DNA of 64,000 nucleotides from JAFMDF01 sp965277445 (GCA_965277445.1 CBDICY010000050.1:186001-250000); one strand, 5' to 3'. Counted from the stretch's first letter, positions 28,490 to 37,739 are shown. The notes: generated from the sequence alone by a model not told the origin. Program-made: numbers and translations.

Positions 28490-29797
28490 TTAAAACAATC
28501 TTCCTCTTCTAGCCCTTCGAGTATATAATCGTGTTCCAGGACTACCAAATTCTCTGACTGCTTTGCGGTATATTTTACTCTTTTCTCCTTGTTGACCTAA
28601 AATCAAATTAGCACCGATTACGCCATACCCCAAACAACCTTTAGCACCTGTTCCAGACATGCCGCCAATCACAATGATATTATTATCCAAAGATCCATAT
28701 TTATTATAGATAGGCGTTACTAAAGGGATTTTTGTTCTCGTTTCGGAATACACACAATTATAGGCATCCACTATTTCAATTTCTTTCTTTTTTAAGAAAA
28801 TTTCCAACATCTCAAAGTACTTTCGGAACTGCTTCTTCACCCATTTTAGCTCTTTTTTTCGTGGAGTTAAGGTCCAAACTTTATCCAAATCAAGAATATT
28901 TCGTCGAATTTGATGTCCGCCCGCTTTAATAATCGGTGCACCGTCTTTATCAATTTTTTCTATCATGGAGAAGTATTCCTTTCCAATTTGAGAGAACATC
29001 GGTTGTGCCGCTAAAATGTTTTTTATTTCTACCTCTGACAATTCTTGATAGCGTTTGTCCGCAATCTTAAAATAAGTAAGGAGTACTTTTTTAGGAGTAA
29101 TAACTCTATTAAAATAAGGGGCAAATTTCTTCAGTACCGACACGGTATAAGGGCCTGCTGCTACAACTACTTTTTTAGCTTGCAGCGTCTTAACACTATT
29201 CGTTTTGGTATTTAAAACGGTCAATTCAAAGTAATCTTCTTTTTTGATTAAGCTAGTTACTTTGTGATGATATTTAATTTCGCCCCCTTTTTTGTCAATT
29301 CCTAATCTCAGTTTTTTAATCAACTCCTTGGGATTAATTGTACCAGAGTATTGTCGGTGTTCTCTTACCAATACTTGATCGTCCTTTAAGGTCACACCAA
29401 ATTTTCTAAAAGCAGAATTTCCCGATGCTCTTCGGTAATCTCTTTTTTGTTTTTTATATCGAAATTTATCTATTTGGTCGTATTGAGTTTTACTGTAAAG
29501 GTAAGAAACGGGCGAAGTGGAATAAATATCGGTCATCTGATGCTTTTTAGCGGGCTTTTCGCTATTCAAAAATTTAATCAGTTTGCCCACTTCTTTGACT
29601 GTTCGGTTGTGTACAAAAGAAAAAATATCCTTTTTGGGGCCCAAACTACGGGCAATCCGAGCAGCACCGTAACTAGATCCATTATTGAAGGTTTTTCCTT
29701 GTTGTTCCAATAAGAGTATTTTCTCGCCTTGTTCCGCTAATTTCCAAGCAACAGAACTGCCCATTAATCCTCCGCCTATGACTATTATATTTTCCAT
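28490..29797 (-). CDS. FAD-dependent amine oxidase of the sarcosine/pipecolate oxidase (MSOX/DAO) type
   Basis: 435 aa. N-terminal dinucleotide fold IVIGGGLMGSSVAWKLAEQG with the acidic end LLLEQ, then GSSYGAARIAR, which parallels the GSSHGQSRIIR stretch of human pipecolate oxidase. A C-terminal Cys in NCVYSET lies where that family attaches FAD covalently. It should oxidise a secondary amine or imino acid to an imine. In this setting (cyclic imino acid reductase and ALDH7 nearby) L-pipecolate to piperideine-6-carboxylate is attractive but unproven. The C-terminal tail is unusually basic (YTRRARRGR). Confidence 0.8.
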   Translation of the reverse strand: MENIIVIGGGLMGSSVAWKLAEQGEKILLLEQQGKTFNNGSSYGAARIARSLGPKKDIFSFVHNRTVKEVGKLIKFLNSEKPAKKHQMTDIYSTSPVSYLYSKTQYDQIDKFRYKKQKRDYRRASGNSAFRKFGVTLKDDQVLVREHRQYSGTINPKELIKKLRLGIDKKGGEIKYHHKVTSLIKKEDYFELTVLNTKTNSVKTLQAKKVVVAAGPYTVSVLKKFAPYFNRVITPKKVLLTYFKIADKRYQELSEVEIKNILAAQPMFSQIGKEYFSMIEKIDKDGAPIIKAGGHQIRRNILDLDKVWTLTPRKKELKWVKKQFRKYFEMLEIFLKKKEIEIVDAYNCVYSETRTKIPLVTPIYNKYGSLDNNIIVIGGMSGTGAKGCLGYGVIGANLILGQQGEKSKIYRKAVREFGSPGTRLYTRRARRGRLF

Positions 29798-29835
29798 TTG
29801 TTCTTAATGTATTAAAATGGTTGACCGCTGCAAGT

Positions 29836-29874
29836 TAATGGTGGGGGATACTTTGAAAGTATCCCCCACCATTA
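29836..29874. terminator. Perfect 19-bp hairpin between two minus-strand genes
   Basis: Perfect palindrome with arms of 19 bp (core GGTGGGGGATACTTT) and a 1-nt loop. It lies between the proline-racemase-family gene and the flavoenzyme gene. There is no T-run directly after it, so terminator or mRNA-processing function is inferred. Confidence 0.5.
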
Positions 29875-30020
29875 CCCCCTTTAGTACACCAACCATTTGT
29901 TTAGCTTAATTTTCAATTATCTAATTCGTGTCACAGATTAAAAACGAGTTGAAGTTTAAATTTTATTATTAAATATTCAAACTTCAACTAATTCCTCTTA
30001 ATCAGCATAAAATTGTACAC

Positions 30021-30055
30021 AACCCGCAACACGAAACTCGTAACCCGCAACTCCA
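30021..30055. repeat. Heptad repeat tract
   Basis: AACCCGC, AACACGA, AACTCGT, AACCCGC, AACTCCA: five units with exact 7-bp spacing, ending 1 bp before the stop of the next gene. Same unit type as 18906-18930. Confidence 0.6.
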
Positions 30056-30056
30056 T

Positions 30057-31097
30057 TTACCTAAAAATAAATCCTTTTCGATAAGGATCATTCGGGTCAA
30101 ACCAAAATTCATTTTGCCCGACAAAACTAGCTGCACCTGTTACTTTTGGGATAACCGCTTCGTAGCCATGAAAATCGGTCCTTTTAATCGCTTCCACCGT
30201 CATCGTACTGCCTAAAATACTTTCAATAGTAATGGGTTGATTCAACTTAAGTTCGCCTTTAGAAAAATGCAATCCTGCTCTGGCACTTACGCCTGATCCC
30301 GTTGCGGATCGATCAACTTCTCCTTCTGCAAAAATGCAAACGTTGCGAGAATGATGATTTGAATTTTCTGGTTTCCCCGTAAAAATGGTTCCGTACAAAA
30401 AACTCAAATCTGGTTCTACTGGATGTTTAATTTCAAAATTATTCATGACCGCATATTTGATGCTGCGACCATAATCAATCAATTGATTATAATCATCAGG
30501 CGTCATTTTTAGTCCAACGGATTCCGCTTCTACAAAAGCATAATAAGCACCTCCAAAAGCTATATCAAATTTTACTTTTCCAATGCCTTCCACATCTACT
30601 GTTTGATCTTTTAGATGAAGATAAGAAGGCACATTTTCAAAGGTACTTTCTACCACTATTCCATCCTCGATTTTTGCTTCGGCATACACCGTCCCACAAG
30701 GCACATTTAAGGTCAATTTATTACCCGTTTTGTTTGGCAATAAATTCGTCTCAAAAGCAAATTTCGTCAATGCCAATACCGCATGTCCACACATGGTAGA
30801 ATAGCCTTCATTATGAATAAAAAAGACATCAAAATCAGCATCAGGCGAACTTGGATCGGAAAGAATAGCACCATACATATCGGCATGTCCACGAGGTTCG
30901 AACATCAATCCTGTCCGAAGATAATCGTAGTTGTCTTTAAAAAACTGTATTTTTTCCAAAACGGAATCTCCTGCTATTTCTGGTAAACCTGCAATCGGAA
31001 TGCGTAAGGGTTCGCCACCTGTGTGCATGTCTATTGTGCTAATCTTCGCCCAATTATTGGGCGGCTGAAAATTAAAATTTTTGAATAGTTTATTCAT
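30057..31097 (-). CDS. Proline-racemase-family protein, probably trans-3-hydroxy-L-proline dehydratase
   Basis: 346 aa. The first catalytic Cys is present in STMCGHAVLAL. The second site, Cys in DRSPCGTG of racemases and epimerases, reads DRSATGSG here, with Thr in place of Cys. That replacement is the mark of trans-3-hydroxyproline dehydratases, which make pyrroline-2-carboxylate. The gene follows, in the same orientation, an ornithine-cyclodeaminase-family gene, the usual source of the reductase that turns pyrroline-2-carboxylate into proline. Dehydratase rather than racemase is therefore the better call. Confidence 0.86.
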   Translation of the reverse strand: MNKLFKNFNFQPPNNWAKISTIDMHTGGEPLRIPIAGLPEIAGDSVLEKIQFFKDNYDYLRTGLMFEPRGHADMYGAILSDPSSPDADFDVFFIHNEGYSTMCGHAVLALTKFAFETNLLPNKTGNKLTLNVPCGTVYAEAKIEDGIVVESTFENVPSYLHLKDQTVDVEGIGKVKFDIAFGGAYYAFVEAESVGLKMTPDDYNQLIDYGRSIKYAVMNNFEIKHPVEPDLSFLYGTIFTGKPENSNHHSRNVCIFAEGEVDRSATGSGVSARAGLHFSKGELKLNQPITIESILGSTMTVEAIKRTDFHGYEAVIPKVTGAASFVGQNEFWFDPNDPYRKGFIFR

Positions 31098-31123
31098 TTA
31101 TTAACAGATTTTTTAGCAACAGA

Positions 31124-31264
31124 TAACTGGTAGTGTGCCTTCAGGATTTCCCGTGCCCGACCTTCAGGTCGGAAAATATAGTCTATATAAAAGACGAATC
31201 ATTTGCATAAAAACAGGCCTAAAGGCCTTTGACGAGAAAGCCTAAAGGCTTTGCTACCAGTTTA
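31124..31264. repeat. Three-hairpin intergenic element
   Basis: Bounded by inverted ends (ACTGGTAG left, CTACCAGTT right). Inside are three hairpins: CCGACCT/AGGTCGG at 31157-31172, AGGCCT/AGGCCT at 31215-31228 and AAAGCC/GGCTTT at 31237-31252. Noncoding; placed between two cotranscribed genes. Confidence 0.55.
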
Positions 31265-31266
31265 TT

Positions 31267-32220
31267 CTATTTTTCAAAATTATCCATGGCTATCACCTTT
31301 TCATAAACTGCCGATGCCAACGCTAAATCAAAAGCCGCCATCCCTACAGATTTATAAATCATCGTTTGTCCAAGTTCAACCGTTCTTGCTCCTGTAAATA
31401 TTTTGCCAATCGTAAATACTTGGTCGGCTGTAAAAAATCCATTATTTAGCGCATTTATCACATCTCCTACTTCTTCTTTCGCTGCTTCAGAGTCTATAAT
31501 TAAAACATCCGCTTTTTCGTAGACGGAATTAGGTAATTCTTGGGTCTCTTTTTGAAAAGAACCAACGCTAATAAAACGCTTGTTTTGAATTAATTCCTTA
31601 TCCTCTGAAAAAATAGGTTTTGGAGATGTTGTACAAGCATAAATCACTTGCGATTTTTGCACTACTTCTTCATTATTTTCGCACCAAATAATCTCTAAAT
31701 AAGGGCATTTTTCTAACACTTGCTTTTTATAAATTTCAAATCTCGCTTTCGTTCTAGTATGGCAATATACTTGCTTAATATCCCGAACCACACAAGCAAA
31801 AATAGTTTGCCAAATCCCTTGTAATCCTAAACCGATAATACCAATTTTAGTCGTTTCTTTCGGCGAAATCACTTCCAAGCCCAAAGCACCAACTGCGGCT
31901 GTTCGCAAGGCAGTAATCATAGGTGCATCCATTAAGGCAACCGTTTCCCCTGTTTCCATTTTGCTCAAAACGACCGTCCCTAAAATCATTGGTAAATTTC
32001 GTTGTGGATTGCTTGGAACAACAGATACTAATTTTGTGCAAAAATAATCTTTCCCCGTTGCGGGCATGACTAAATTGGTAATTCCTTCTCCTTCTAAATG
32101 CAGCCTCGTCGGAACATCATAAATACCTTTTTCGCATTTAATGATGCCTGCTTTTACTGCTTCTATAATCTCGGCAGGGGTTAGGCAATTTTCGATCGTT
32201 TCAGCGGATAGGCTTAGCAT
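31267..32220 (-). CDS. Ornithine-cyclodeaminase/mu-crystallin-family reductase (probable cyclic ketimine reductase)
   Basis: 317 aa. The Rossmann core reads TKIGIIGLGLQGIWQTIF, with AVGALGLEVISP before it and IYACTTSPKPIF after. Family members reduce pyrroline-2-carboxylate or piperideine-2-carboxylate with NAD(P)H, or deaminate ornithine. Beside a hydroxyproline dehydratase, pyrroline-2-carboxylate reductase is the likely role; piperideine-2-carboxylate reduction to pipecolate is also possible and would suit the lysine genes upstream. Confidence 0.83.
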   Translation of the reverse strand: MLSLSAETIENCLTPAEIIEAVKAGIIKCEKGIYDVPTRLHLEGEGITNLVMPATGKDYFCTKLVSVVPSNPQRNLPMILGTVVLSKMETGETVALMDAPMITALRTAAVGALGLEVISPKETTKIGIIGLGLQGIWQTIFACVVRDIKQVYCHTRTKARFEIYKKQVLEKCPYLEIIWCENNEEVVQKSQVIYACTTSPKPIFSEDKELIQNKRFISVGSFQKETQELPNSVYEKADVLIIDSEAAKEEVGDVINALNNGFFTADQVFTIGKIFTGARTVELGQTMIYKSVGMAAFDLALASAVYEKVIAMDNFEK

Positions 32221-32239
32221 TGATAGGCGTTTTTAGAAT

Positions 32240-32395
32240 AGAAGTCAGAGGTCAGAACGAAAAATTACACTTTTCTGTCAGAAGTCAGATTTTATTTAGG
32301 AAGAAAGTCAATTTTACGGTCTTTTCTGGTCTATTTTCTGACAATGAAATGGTCTGACAGTCAATTTTAATTGACGGTCTGACATCTGACTTCTA
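32240..32395. repeat. Dispersed GTCAGAA repeat (family B copy 2)
   Basis: Left arm GAAGTCAGAGGTCAGAAC then CTGTCAGAAGTCAGATT; right arm GGTCTGACAG ... GGTCTGACATCTGACTTCT. A heptad-based inverted repeat that fills the gap between two minus-strand genes almost exactly. Confidence 0.7.
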
Positions 32396-32399
32396 AAAA

Positions 32400-33413
32400 T
32401 TAAATATAAATCCGAATAACTTGCCCTCTTCCTCTCCCCATGACACTCCGAATATAGCCATTCATCATTTTATCCATCTCAATTGGTGGATGTCCAGGGA
32501 AATAACTTTCGTATTTATGCCAAGAATCCATCACCGCACCAGAAGAAACCACATTTACTCTAATTTGCTTAGGCATTTCTAAAGCAACGGCTTGTACAAA
32601 ACTATGCACTCCCCCATTGACCATAGCAGCACTTGCTGTTTTATAAACAGGATCATCCGCTAATACGCCTGTTGTCAATGTAACCGACCCTTTCTTTTTC
32701 AAACATTTTTTAGCCAATCGAACAACATTCACTTGCCCCATTAACTTACTACGCAAACCAATATGGTAATCGGTTTCAGATAAATCTTTAAAAGGTGCCC
32801 ATTTTGCTTCACCCGCTGCACAAATAATGGCATGCACTTTACCTTCTTTTTTAATCTTTTTAAAAACACGTTTGATAGATCTTGTATCTGCAATGTCCAT
32901 TGGATAATCCTTAGAACTTCTTCCAGCCACCAATACTTGATGATCTTTAGAAAAGTGTTCGACGATTTTCTTACCAATCGTTCCTGTTCCGCCAATAACT
33001 AATATTTTCATACTTTTTACATTTTTTTTCCTAGAAACAAAGCTCATTTCGCTTCCAGTCAGAATTAATTTAATTTTATTTTTTTCTATAATTCGACCAA
33101 TTTTTATGCCTGGCGATGTTGTTCTAATTTGCGTACCATCTCCAACAATGGTCTTTCCGTACATCAATAAAATACCAAATTTCGTCTTGTCTGTAGGAGA
33201 TCGCCAATACACGACATCGCCAGCTTCAAAGACTTCTTTTTCTTGTCCGTTAAACGGAATATCCAATTCGTATTGATAAAAAAAGACTTCCCCTTGAATA
33301 TGATTCGCAACGCCTACTACCCTAGACTGTGCTTGAATGGCTGGTAATATACCGCAAGATGCATCCCATTCAATATTTAGCGTGCCTATCGTTGTATGTA
33401 TTTTTCCATTCAT
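32400..33413 (-). CDS. Fusion of a cyclophilin-like domain and a short-chain dehydrogenase
   Basis: 337 aa from ATG 33411-33413; a TTG 54 bp upstream gives no better start. Residues 1-115 look like the small cyclophilin-like fold (TIGTLNIEWD, then GDVVYWRSPTDKTKFGILL and PGIKIGRI). From residue about 134 a complete compact SDR begins (MKILVIGGTGTIGKKIVEHF) with CAAGEAKWAPF and SAAMVNGGVHSFVQA. The latter marks an SDR group that lacks the usual Tyr of YxxxK. The SDR keeps its own Met, so two genes may have fused by loss of a stop. Role in the neighbouring imino-acid pathway is unknown. Confidence 0.75.
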   Translation of the reverse strand: MNGKIHTTIGTLNIEWDASCGILPAIQAQSRVVGVANHIQGEVFFYQYELDIPFNGQEKEVFEAGDVVYWRSPTDKTKFGILLMYGKTIVGDGTQIRTTSPGIKIGRIIEKNKIKLILTGSEMSFVSRKKNVKSMKILVIGGTGTIGKKIVEHFSKDHQVLVAGRSSKDYPMDIADTRSIKRVFKKIKKEGKVHAIICAAGEAKWAPFKDLSETDYHIGLRSKLMGQVNVVRLAKKCLKKKGSVTLTTGVLADDPVYKTASAAMVNGGVHSFVQAVALEMPKQIRVNVVSSGAVMDSWHKYESYFPGHPPIEMDKMMNGYIRSVMGRGRGQVIRIYI

Positions 33414-33574
33414 TTTTAAATACGCTGAATCATAATGGTTGATAATATAGCTTTGAAACCATATCAAATATTAAGGAAAAAATTATTTATAGGGCAATGA
33501 TAAAAACATTTCGATAATTATCGAAACGTTTTTAATGTTTTTTTTAAAGATACTCGTTTTCCTGCTATCCTCCG

Positions 33575-34453
33575 CTACAACATTTCTAAAAAATAAGGCA
33601 AAGCGGCATTATCATTGTCCTTATTCCACACCGCAAATAATTCTGTTTGTTGTGGAATATTTGTGAGTTCTATAAATCGAACTTGGTAATTATATTCATC
33701 TCGAAGCGAATTGGGCACAATAGAAATCCCTAAGCCGCTTTCGACCAATTTAAAAATAGTAGGACCATGAATAGAGCGATGAGAAATTTGTGGGTCAAAG
33801 CCATTATCATTACACAAATTGATAATTTGTTGGTAATACATTTGACTCCGTTCATTCGGAAATAAAATATAAGATTCATGGGCTAATTGCCCCATATTTA
33901 TAAAATTATCTGCGGTAATTGAATGCGTTTTGGGCAAGACCAAAGAAAAATTTTCTTTAAAAACGGAGATACTTTCCATATTAGCTGGTAAATTTTTGGC
34001 TCGCATAAAACCAATATCTAATTGCTTTTTTTCGAGCGCAATGACTTGGTCTTTATTACTCAAATCTTCTAAATAAAACTTGATGCGAGGACATTCTATG
34101 CTAAATTGTTTAATAAGAGGTGGCAAATAAACCTGCATAGCCGAACCAACAAAACCAATTCTAAGAATCCCATCCCCTCCTTTTACCGCTAACTGCCAGC
34201 GTTCCATCGATAATTTTAATTGATTAATGACCAATTCTGCTTCTTTTCTAAAAGCTATACCTGCTTGACTTAAATTAACCTTTCGATTTGTTCTAATAAA
34301 AAGTTCTTGTCCTAAAATAATTTCTAATCGAGCAATCTGTTGACTCAAAGCAGATTGAGAAATAAATAATCGTTCTGCCGCTTTTCGATAATGTAGCGTC
34401 TCTGCTAGCACTAAGAAATATTCAAAATGTCTTATTTCTAATTGATTAGTCAT
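33575..34453 (-). CDS. LysR-family transcriptional regulator
   Basis: 292 aa. N-terminal winged helix (HFEYFLVLAETLHYRKAAERL, SQSALSQQIARLE), then a periplasmic-binding-like effector domain (GILRIGFVGSAMQVYLPPLI). Such regulators typically control a divergent operon and respond to a pathway metabolite. It lies back to back, 239 bp away, with the lysine-degradation run that starts at 34693, so control of that run, perhaps with aminoadipate or lysine as effector, is a reasonable inference. Confidence 0.9.
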   Translation of the reverse strand: MTNQLEIRHFEYFLVLAETLHYRKAAERLFISQSALSQQIARLEIILGQELFIRTNRKVNLSQAGIAFRKEAELVINQLKLSMERWQLAVKGGDGILRIGFVGSAMQVYLPPLIKQFSIECPRIKFYLEDLSNKDQVIALEKKQLDIGFMRAKNLPANMESISVFKENFSLVLPKTHSITADNFINMGQLAHESYILFPNERSQMYYQQIINLCNDNGFDPQISHRSIHGPTIFKLVESGLGISIVPNSLRDEYNYQVRFIELTNIPQQTELFAVWNKDNDNAALPYFLEML

Positions 34454-34692
34454 ACTTATTATTTAATACACAATATTAATTGTTAGTAATTAAAAATCCA
34501 AATAACTTTGCTACCAAGAACAGAAAATAGAACCAATCAATGCTGAAGCTTCAGGCATTCTATCTACAATTAATCTAAAAATGTACGACCTAATGTCTTG
34601 AATCAGCACAAACTAAAACCACATTAATTCGTATCTTAATTTATTTTCTACACACTAAAACCAAAATCATCCCTAATTAAATAAAAGTAATA

Positions 34693-35754
34693 ATGAAAAA
34701 AATACTAACACTCGGTCTAGGAAAAGTCGGTACTTTAGTTGGCGTATTACTAAGCAAAAAGTATAAAGTTACTGGCGTAGATAAACAGCAACCACATTAC
34801 GATTTTAAATTACCTTTTAAGGTCGTAGAAGGGGATGTGACCGACGAGGCATTTTTACAAAAATTAATTAAAAAGAATGATGCTGTTGTCTCTGCTTTGC
34901 CTTACTTTTTAAATAAGAAAATCGCTAAAATCGCTTATGATTTAGGCAAGCATTATTTCGATTTAACGGAAGATGTGGACACGACCAATTATATCCGAGA
35001 TTTAAGTAAAACTTCTAAAGGTATCATGGCTCCACAATGTGGATTAGCCCCTGGAATTATAGGAATTATTGGTGCAGATTTGGCTAAGGAATTTACTAAA
35101 CTTAGAGATATTGAACTTCGAGTAGGTGCTTTACCTCGTTACCCGAATGGTTTATTAGCTTATTCTTTCACTTGGTCACCTGCTGGCGTTATCAACGAAT
35201 ATATTAATGATGCGGAAGCTATTCAGAACGGAGTTAGAAAAATGACGCCTTCTTTGGACGGCTTAGAATACATCAATATTGAAGGTAAAGAATTTGAAGC
35301 CTTTACCACTTCAGGCGGGTTGGGTACAATGTGCGAAACCTACGAAGGAAAAGTAGATACCTTAAACTATAAAACAATTCGGTATCCCGGACACGGTAAG
35401 TTAATGAAATTCTTAATTCAAGAATTGATTTTAAAGAATGATAAAAAGCAATTATCCGAGATATTAGAAAACGCTAAACCGCCAGTTAAAGAGGATATTG
35501 TGTATGTTTATGCCGTAGTAGAAGGATGGAAAAAGGATAAATTATTCAGAAATGAATACTACAAAGCTTTTTCTCCAATCACTATTGATGGTATAGAATG
35601 GCGGGCAATTTCTTGGACAACTGCCGCTTCTATCGCTGCGGTGATTGAAATGGTCGATAATGGAGATTTACCCAACAAAGGGTTTATCAAACAAGAAGAA
35701 ATTCCTTTTGACCTTTTCTTAAAAACAGAAAATGGGCAGTTTTTTACGAAGTAA
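34693..35754 (+). CDS. Saccharopine/lysine-6-dehydrogenase family protein
   Basis: 353 aa. The N-terminal fold reads ILTLGLGKVGTLVGVLLS with GVDKQ at the end of the second strand, suggesting NAD preference. The family signature APQCGLAPGIIGIIG is present, followed by the long C-terminal catalytic region. The length matches lysine 6-dehydrogenase (about 385) better than saccharopine dehydrogenases (about 440). Either activity makes aminoadipate semialdehyde, the substrate of the ALDH7 enzyme encoded at the end of this run. No lysine-ketoglutarate reductase is present, which favours the direct dehydrogenase. Confidence 0.8.
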   Translation: MKKILTLGLGKVGTLVGVLLSKKYKVTGVDKQQPHYDFKLPFKVVEGDVTDEAFLQKLIKKNDAVVSALPYFLNKKIAKIAYDLGKHYFDLTEDVDTTNYIRDLSKTSKGIMAPQCGLAPGIIGIIGADLAKEFTKLRDIELRVGALPRYPNGLLAYSFTWSPAGVINEYINDAEAIQNGVRKMTPSLDGLEYINIEGKEFEAFTTSGGLGTMCETYEGKVDTLNYKTIRYPGHGKLMKFLIQELILKNDKKQLSEILENAKPPVKEDIVYVYAVVEGWKKDKLFRNEYYKAFSPITIDGIEWRAISWTTAASIAAVIEMVDNGDLPNKGFIKQEEIPFDLFLKTENGQFFTK

Positions 35755-36065
35755 TAATGCAATTTTAGCCTCAATTGCAATTTTAAAAACAGAGTTATTA
35801 AGTTCTAATTGACACATTTTAGAATGTTAATTTTTTGTAGAAATTTTCAAAATTTGCAAGATACTCTCCCCTTTTGAAGGGGGGTGGGGGGAAGTAAAGT
35901 CGGTATTTTCCAGAATAGTCGAAATAATTGACAAAACATCCCCCTAGCCCCTTTAAAGGGGGAATTAACTCTTGCAAATCTAGAATGAAACTTAACATTT
36001 CTTCCTATCTCAAAATAGCACTTAATAGCTCTGTCTCAAAGAAAATTGAAAATTTTATTTAGGTC
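35755..36065. repeat. Dispersed C/G-rich intergenic repeat, copy 3
   Basis: About 35850-35983: a TTTGCAAGA / TCTTGCAAA inverted pair encloses two C/G-rich hairpins (CTCCCCTTTTGAAGGGG and GCCCCTTTAAAGGGG). No gene. Confidence 0.6.
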
Positions 36066-37397
36066 ATGGCAGAAATAAAAGTAGAAATGCCCAAAATGGG
36101 TGAAAGTATCACAGAAGCGACGATCATCAAGTGGTCTAAGCAAGTTGGTGAATCTGTTGAATACGAGGAAACTCTATTGGAAATTGCCACCGATAAAGTG
36201 GATTCTGAAATTCCTTCTCCAGCAACAGGTATCTTAGTAAAAATTCTATTTGAAGCCGAAGATGTTGTCGAAGTCGGTACCATCATCGCAATTATTGCCA
36301 CCGAAGCAGAAGTGATACCCAGCGCCAATATTCCTGTAGACATTGCAGGAACTAGCGCCCCTCAATCACAGGAAATCGTCAACGGAACACCTGAGAAAAA
36401 TCCTTCTGCAACCATAACATTAGACGTAGAAAAATCGGCAAGACCTAGTGTGAGTGCTCGGTTTTACACCCCATTAGTCCGAAGTATAGCCGCTAAAGAA
36501 CAGATTGATATTGCCACACTAAATACTATTTCAGGCACAGGAACAAATAATAGAGTAACTAAAAAAGACATCTTAGCTTTTGTTCAAAATAGCAAAAACT
36601 CAAATACTATACCAGCAGCACCCGTAACTCCGACACTTCAAAAAACAACGCCAATCGAACCCAAAAAAGTGGCTGTATCTATGAGTGGAGCCGTGGAGAT
36701 TATTGAAATGGATCGCACTCGTCGATTGATAGCAGATCATATGGTTCGTTCCAAACAAGTTGCCCCGCACGTTACGTCCTTTATAGAAATAGATGTAACG
36801 GATATAGTTAATTGGCGTAATAGCGTAAAAGGTGATTTTAAAGCAAAAAATCAAGAAAATATTACTTTTACCCCAATTTTCATGGAGGCAGTAGTCAAAG
36901 CCATCAAAGATTTCCCTTTAATTAACGTCTCCGTAGAAGGAACGAACATTTTGGTCAAAAAAGCTATTAATATAGGTATGGCAACGGCTTTACCTTCAGG
37001 TAATCTAATTGTACCTGTAATTAAAAATGCGGACCAATTGAGTCTTTTTGGCTTAACCAAACAAGTGAATCTATTAGCGAATAAGGCAAGAGCCAATAAA
37101 CTTCAACCTACAGATGTTCAAGGCGGAACGTTTACGATTACCAATGTTGGTACTTTCGGAAATGTCATGGGCACACCGATTATTAATCAACCTCAGGTTG
37201 CTATTTTGTCGGTCGGAAAGATTCAAAAGAAGCCAGCAGTTTTAGAAACGGAATATGGTGATGTCATTGCCATTCGACAAATGATGTTTTTAAGTTTGTC
37301 TTATGACCATCGAGTAGTTGATGGGATGTTAGGTGGGTCTTTTTTACGGAAAGTTGGGGATTACTTGGAGCAATTTGATGCGACACAGAAAATATAA
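36066..37397 (+). CDS. 2-oxoacid dehydrogenase E2 (dihydrolipoyl acyltransferase)
   Basis: 443 aa. Lipoyl domain with the modified Lys44 in ATDKVDSE; peripheral-subunit-binding domain around 142-180 (YTPLVRSIAAKEQIDI, GTNNRVTKKDIL); acyltransferase domain ending with the catalytic SYDHRVVDGMLGG. The core of a pyruvate-, branched-chain- or 2-oxoadipate-type complex. With the fused E1 at 39112, glutaryl-CoA dehydrogenase and ALDH7 in the same run, 2-oxoadipate to glutaryl-CoA is the likely reaction. The E3 subunit is not in the window. Confidence 0.92.
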   Translation: MAEIKVEMPKMGESITEATIIKWSKQVGESVEYEETLLEIATDKVDSEIPSPATGILVKILFEAEDVVEVGTIIAIIATEAEVIPSANIPVDIAGTSAPQSQEIVNGTPEKNPSATITLDVEKSARPSVSARFYTPLVRSIAAKEQIDIATLNTISGTGTNNRVTKKDILAFVQNSKNSNTIPAAPVTPTLQKTTPIEPKKVAVSMSGAVEIIEMDRTRRLIADHMVRSKQVAPHVTSFIEIDVTDIVNWRNSVKGDFKAKNQENITFTPIFMEAVVKAIKDFPLINVSVEGTNILVKKAINIGMATALPSGNLIVPVIKNADQLSLFGLTKQVNLLANKARANKLQPTDVQGGTFTITNVGTFGNVMGTPIINQPQVAILSVGKIQKKPAVLETEYGDVIAIRQMMFLSLSYDHRVVDGMLGGSFLRKVGDYLEQFDATQKI

Positions 37398-37739
37398 ATA
37401 CATTGCATAGGGCTTTGGGCGTAGGGCAAAGGGTCAATAAATTAGCATTTGGAAGAGCTGTTTGATATAAACCTTACAATCTTTCAGTTGTTTACTATTT
37501 TTTATCCCTCTGTCTCAGATGCTAGGCATTTCAACCCATCCCCAACCCTTCCCTTCAAAAGGAAGGGAGTCGTCAAAATTGAAAGATTCAATACAATTTG
37601 ACTGAAATATTCAAATTTGCACAGAATAAGTTCCCCTCCATTTAAAGAGAGTGGTTAGGGAAGGGTTAACTTTAGGGGATTATTTCCCTCCACCCCATGC
37701 ACTAAGTCCTTTACTAAACAATATTCAAATAAAAAAATT
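37398..37739. repeat. Intergenic region with heptad tract and C/G-rich repeat copy 4
   Basis: 37409-37436 holds AGGGCTT, TGGGCGT, AGGGCAA, AGGGTCA. About 37531-37700 is the C/G-rich repeat, inverted relative to copy 2, with AAATTTGCACAGAA matching the tail of copy 1. No gene. Confidence 0.6.

Noticed and set aside
34454..34692. A LysR operator in the divergent gap
   Set aside because: A T-N11-A type site is expected there, but no convincing palindrome could be fixed by eye in the AT-rich sequence.
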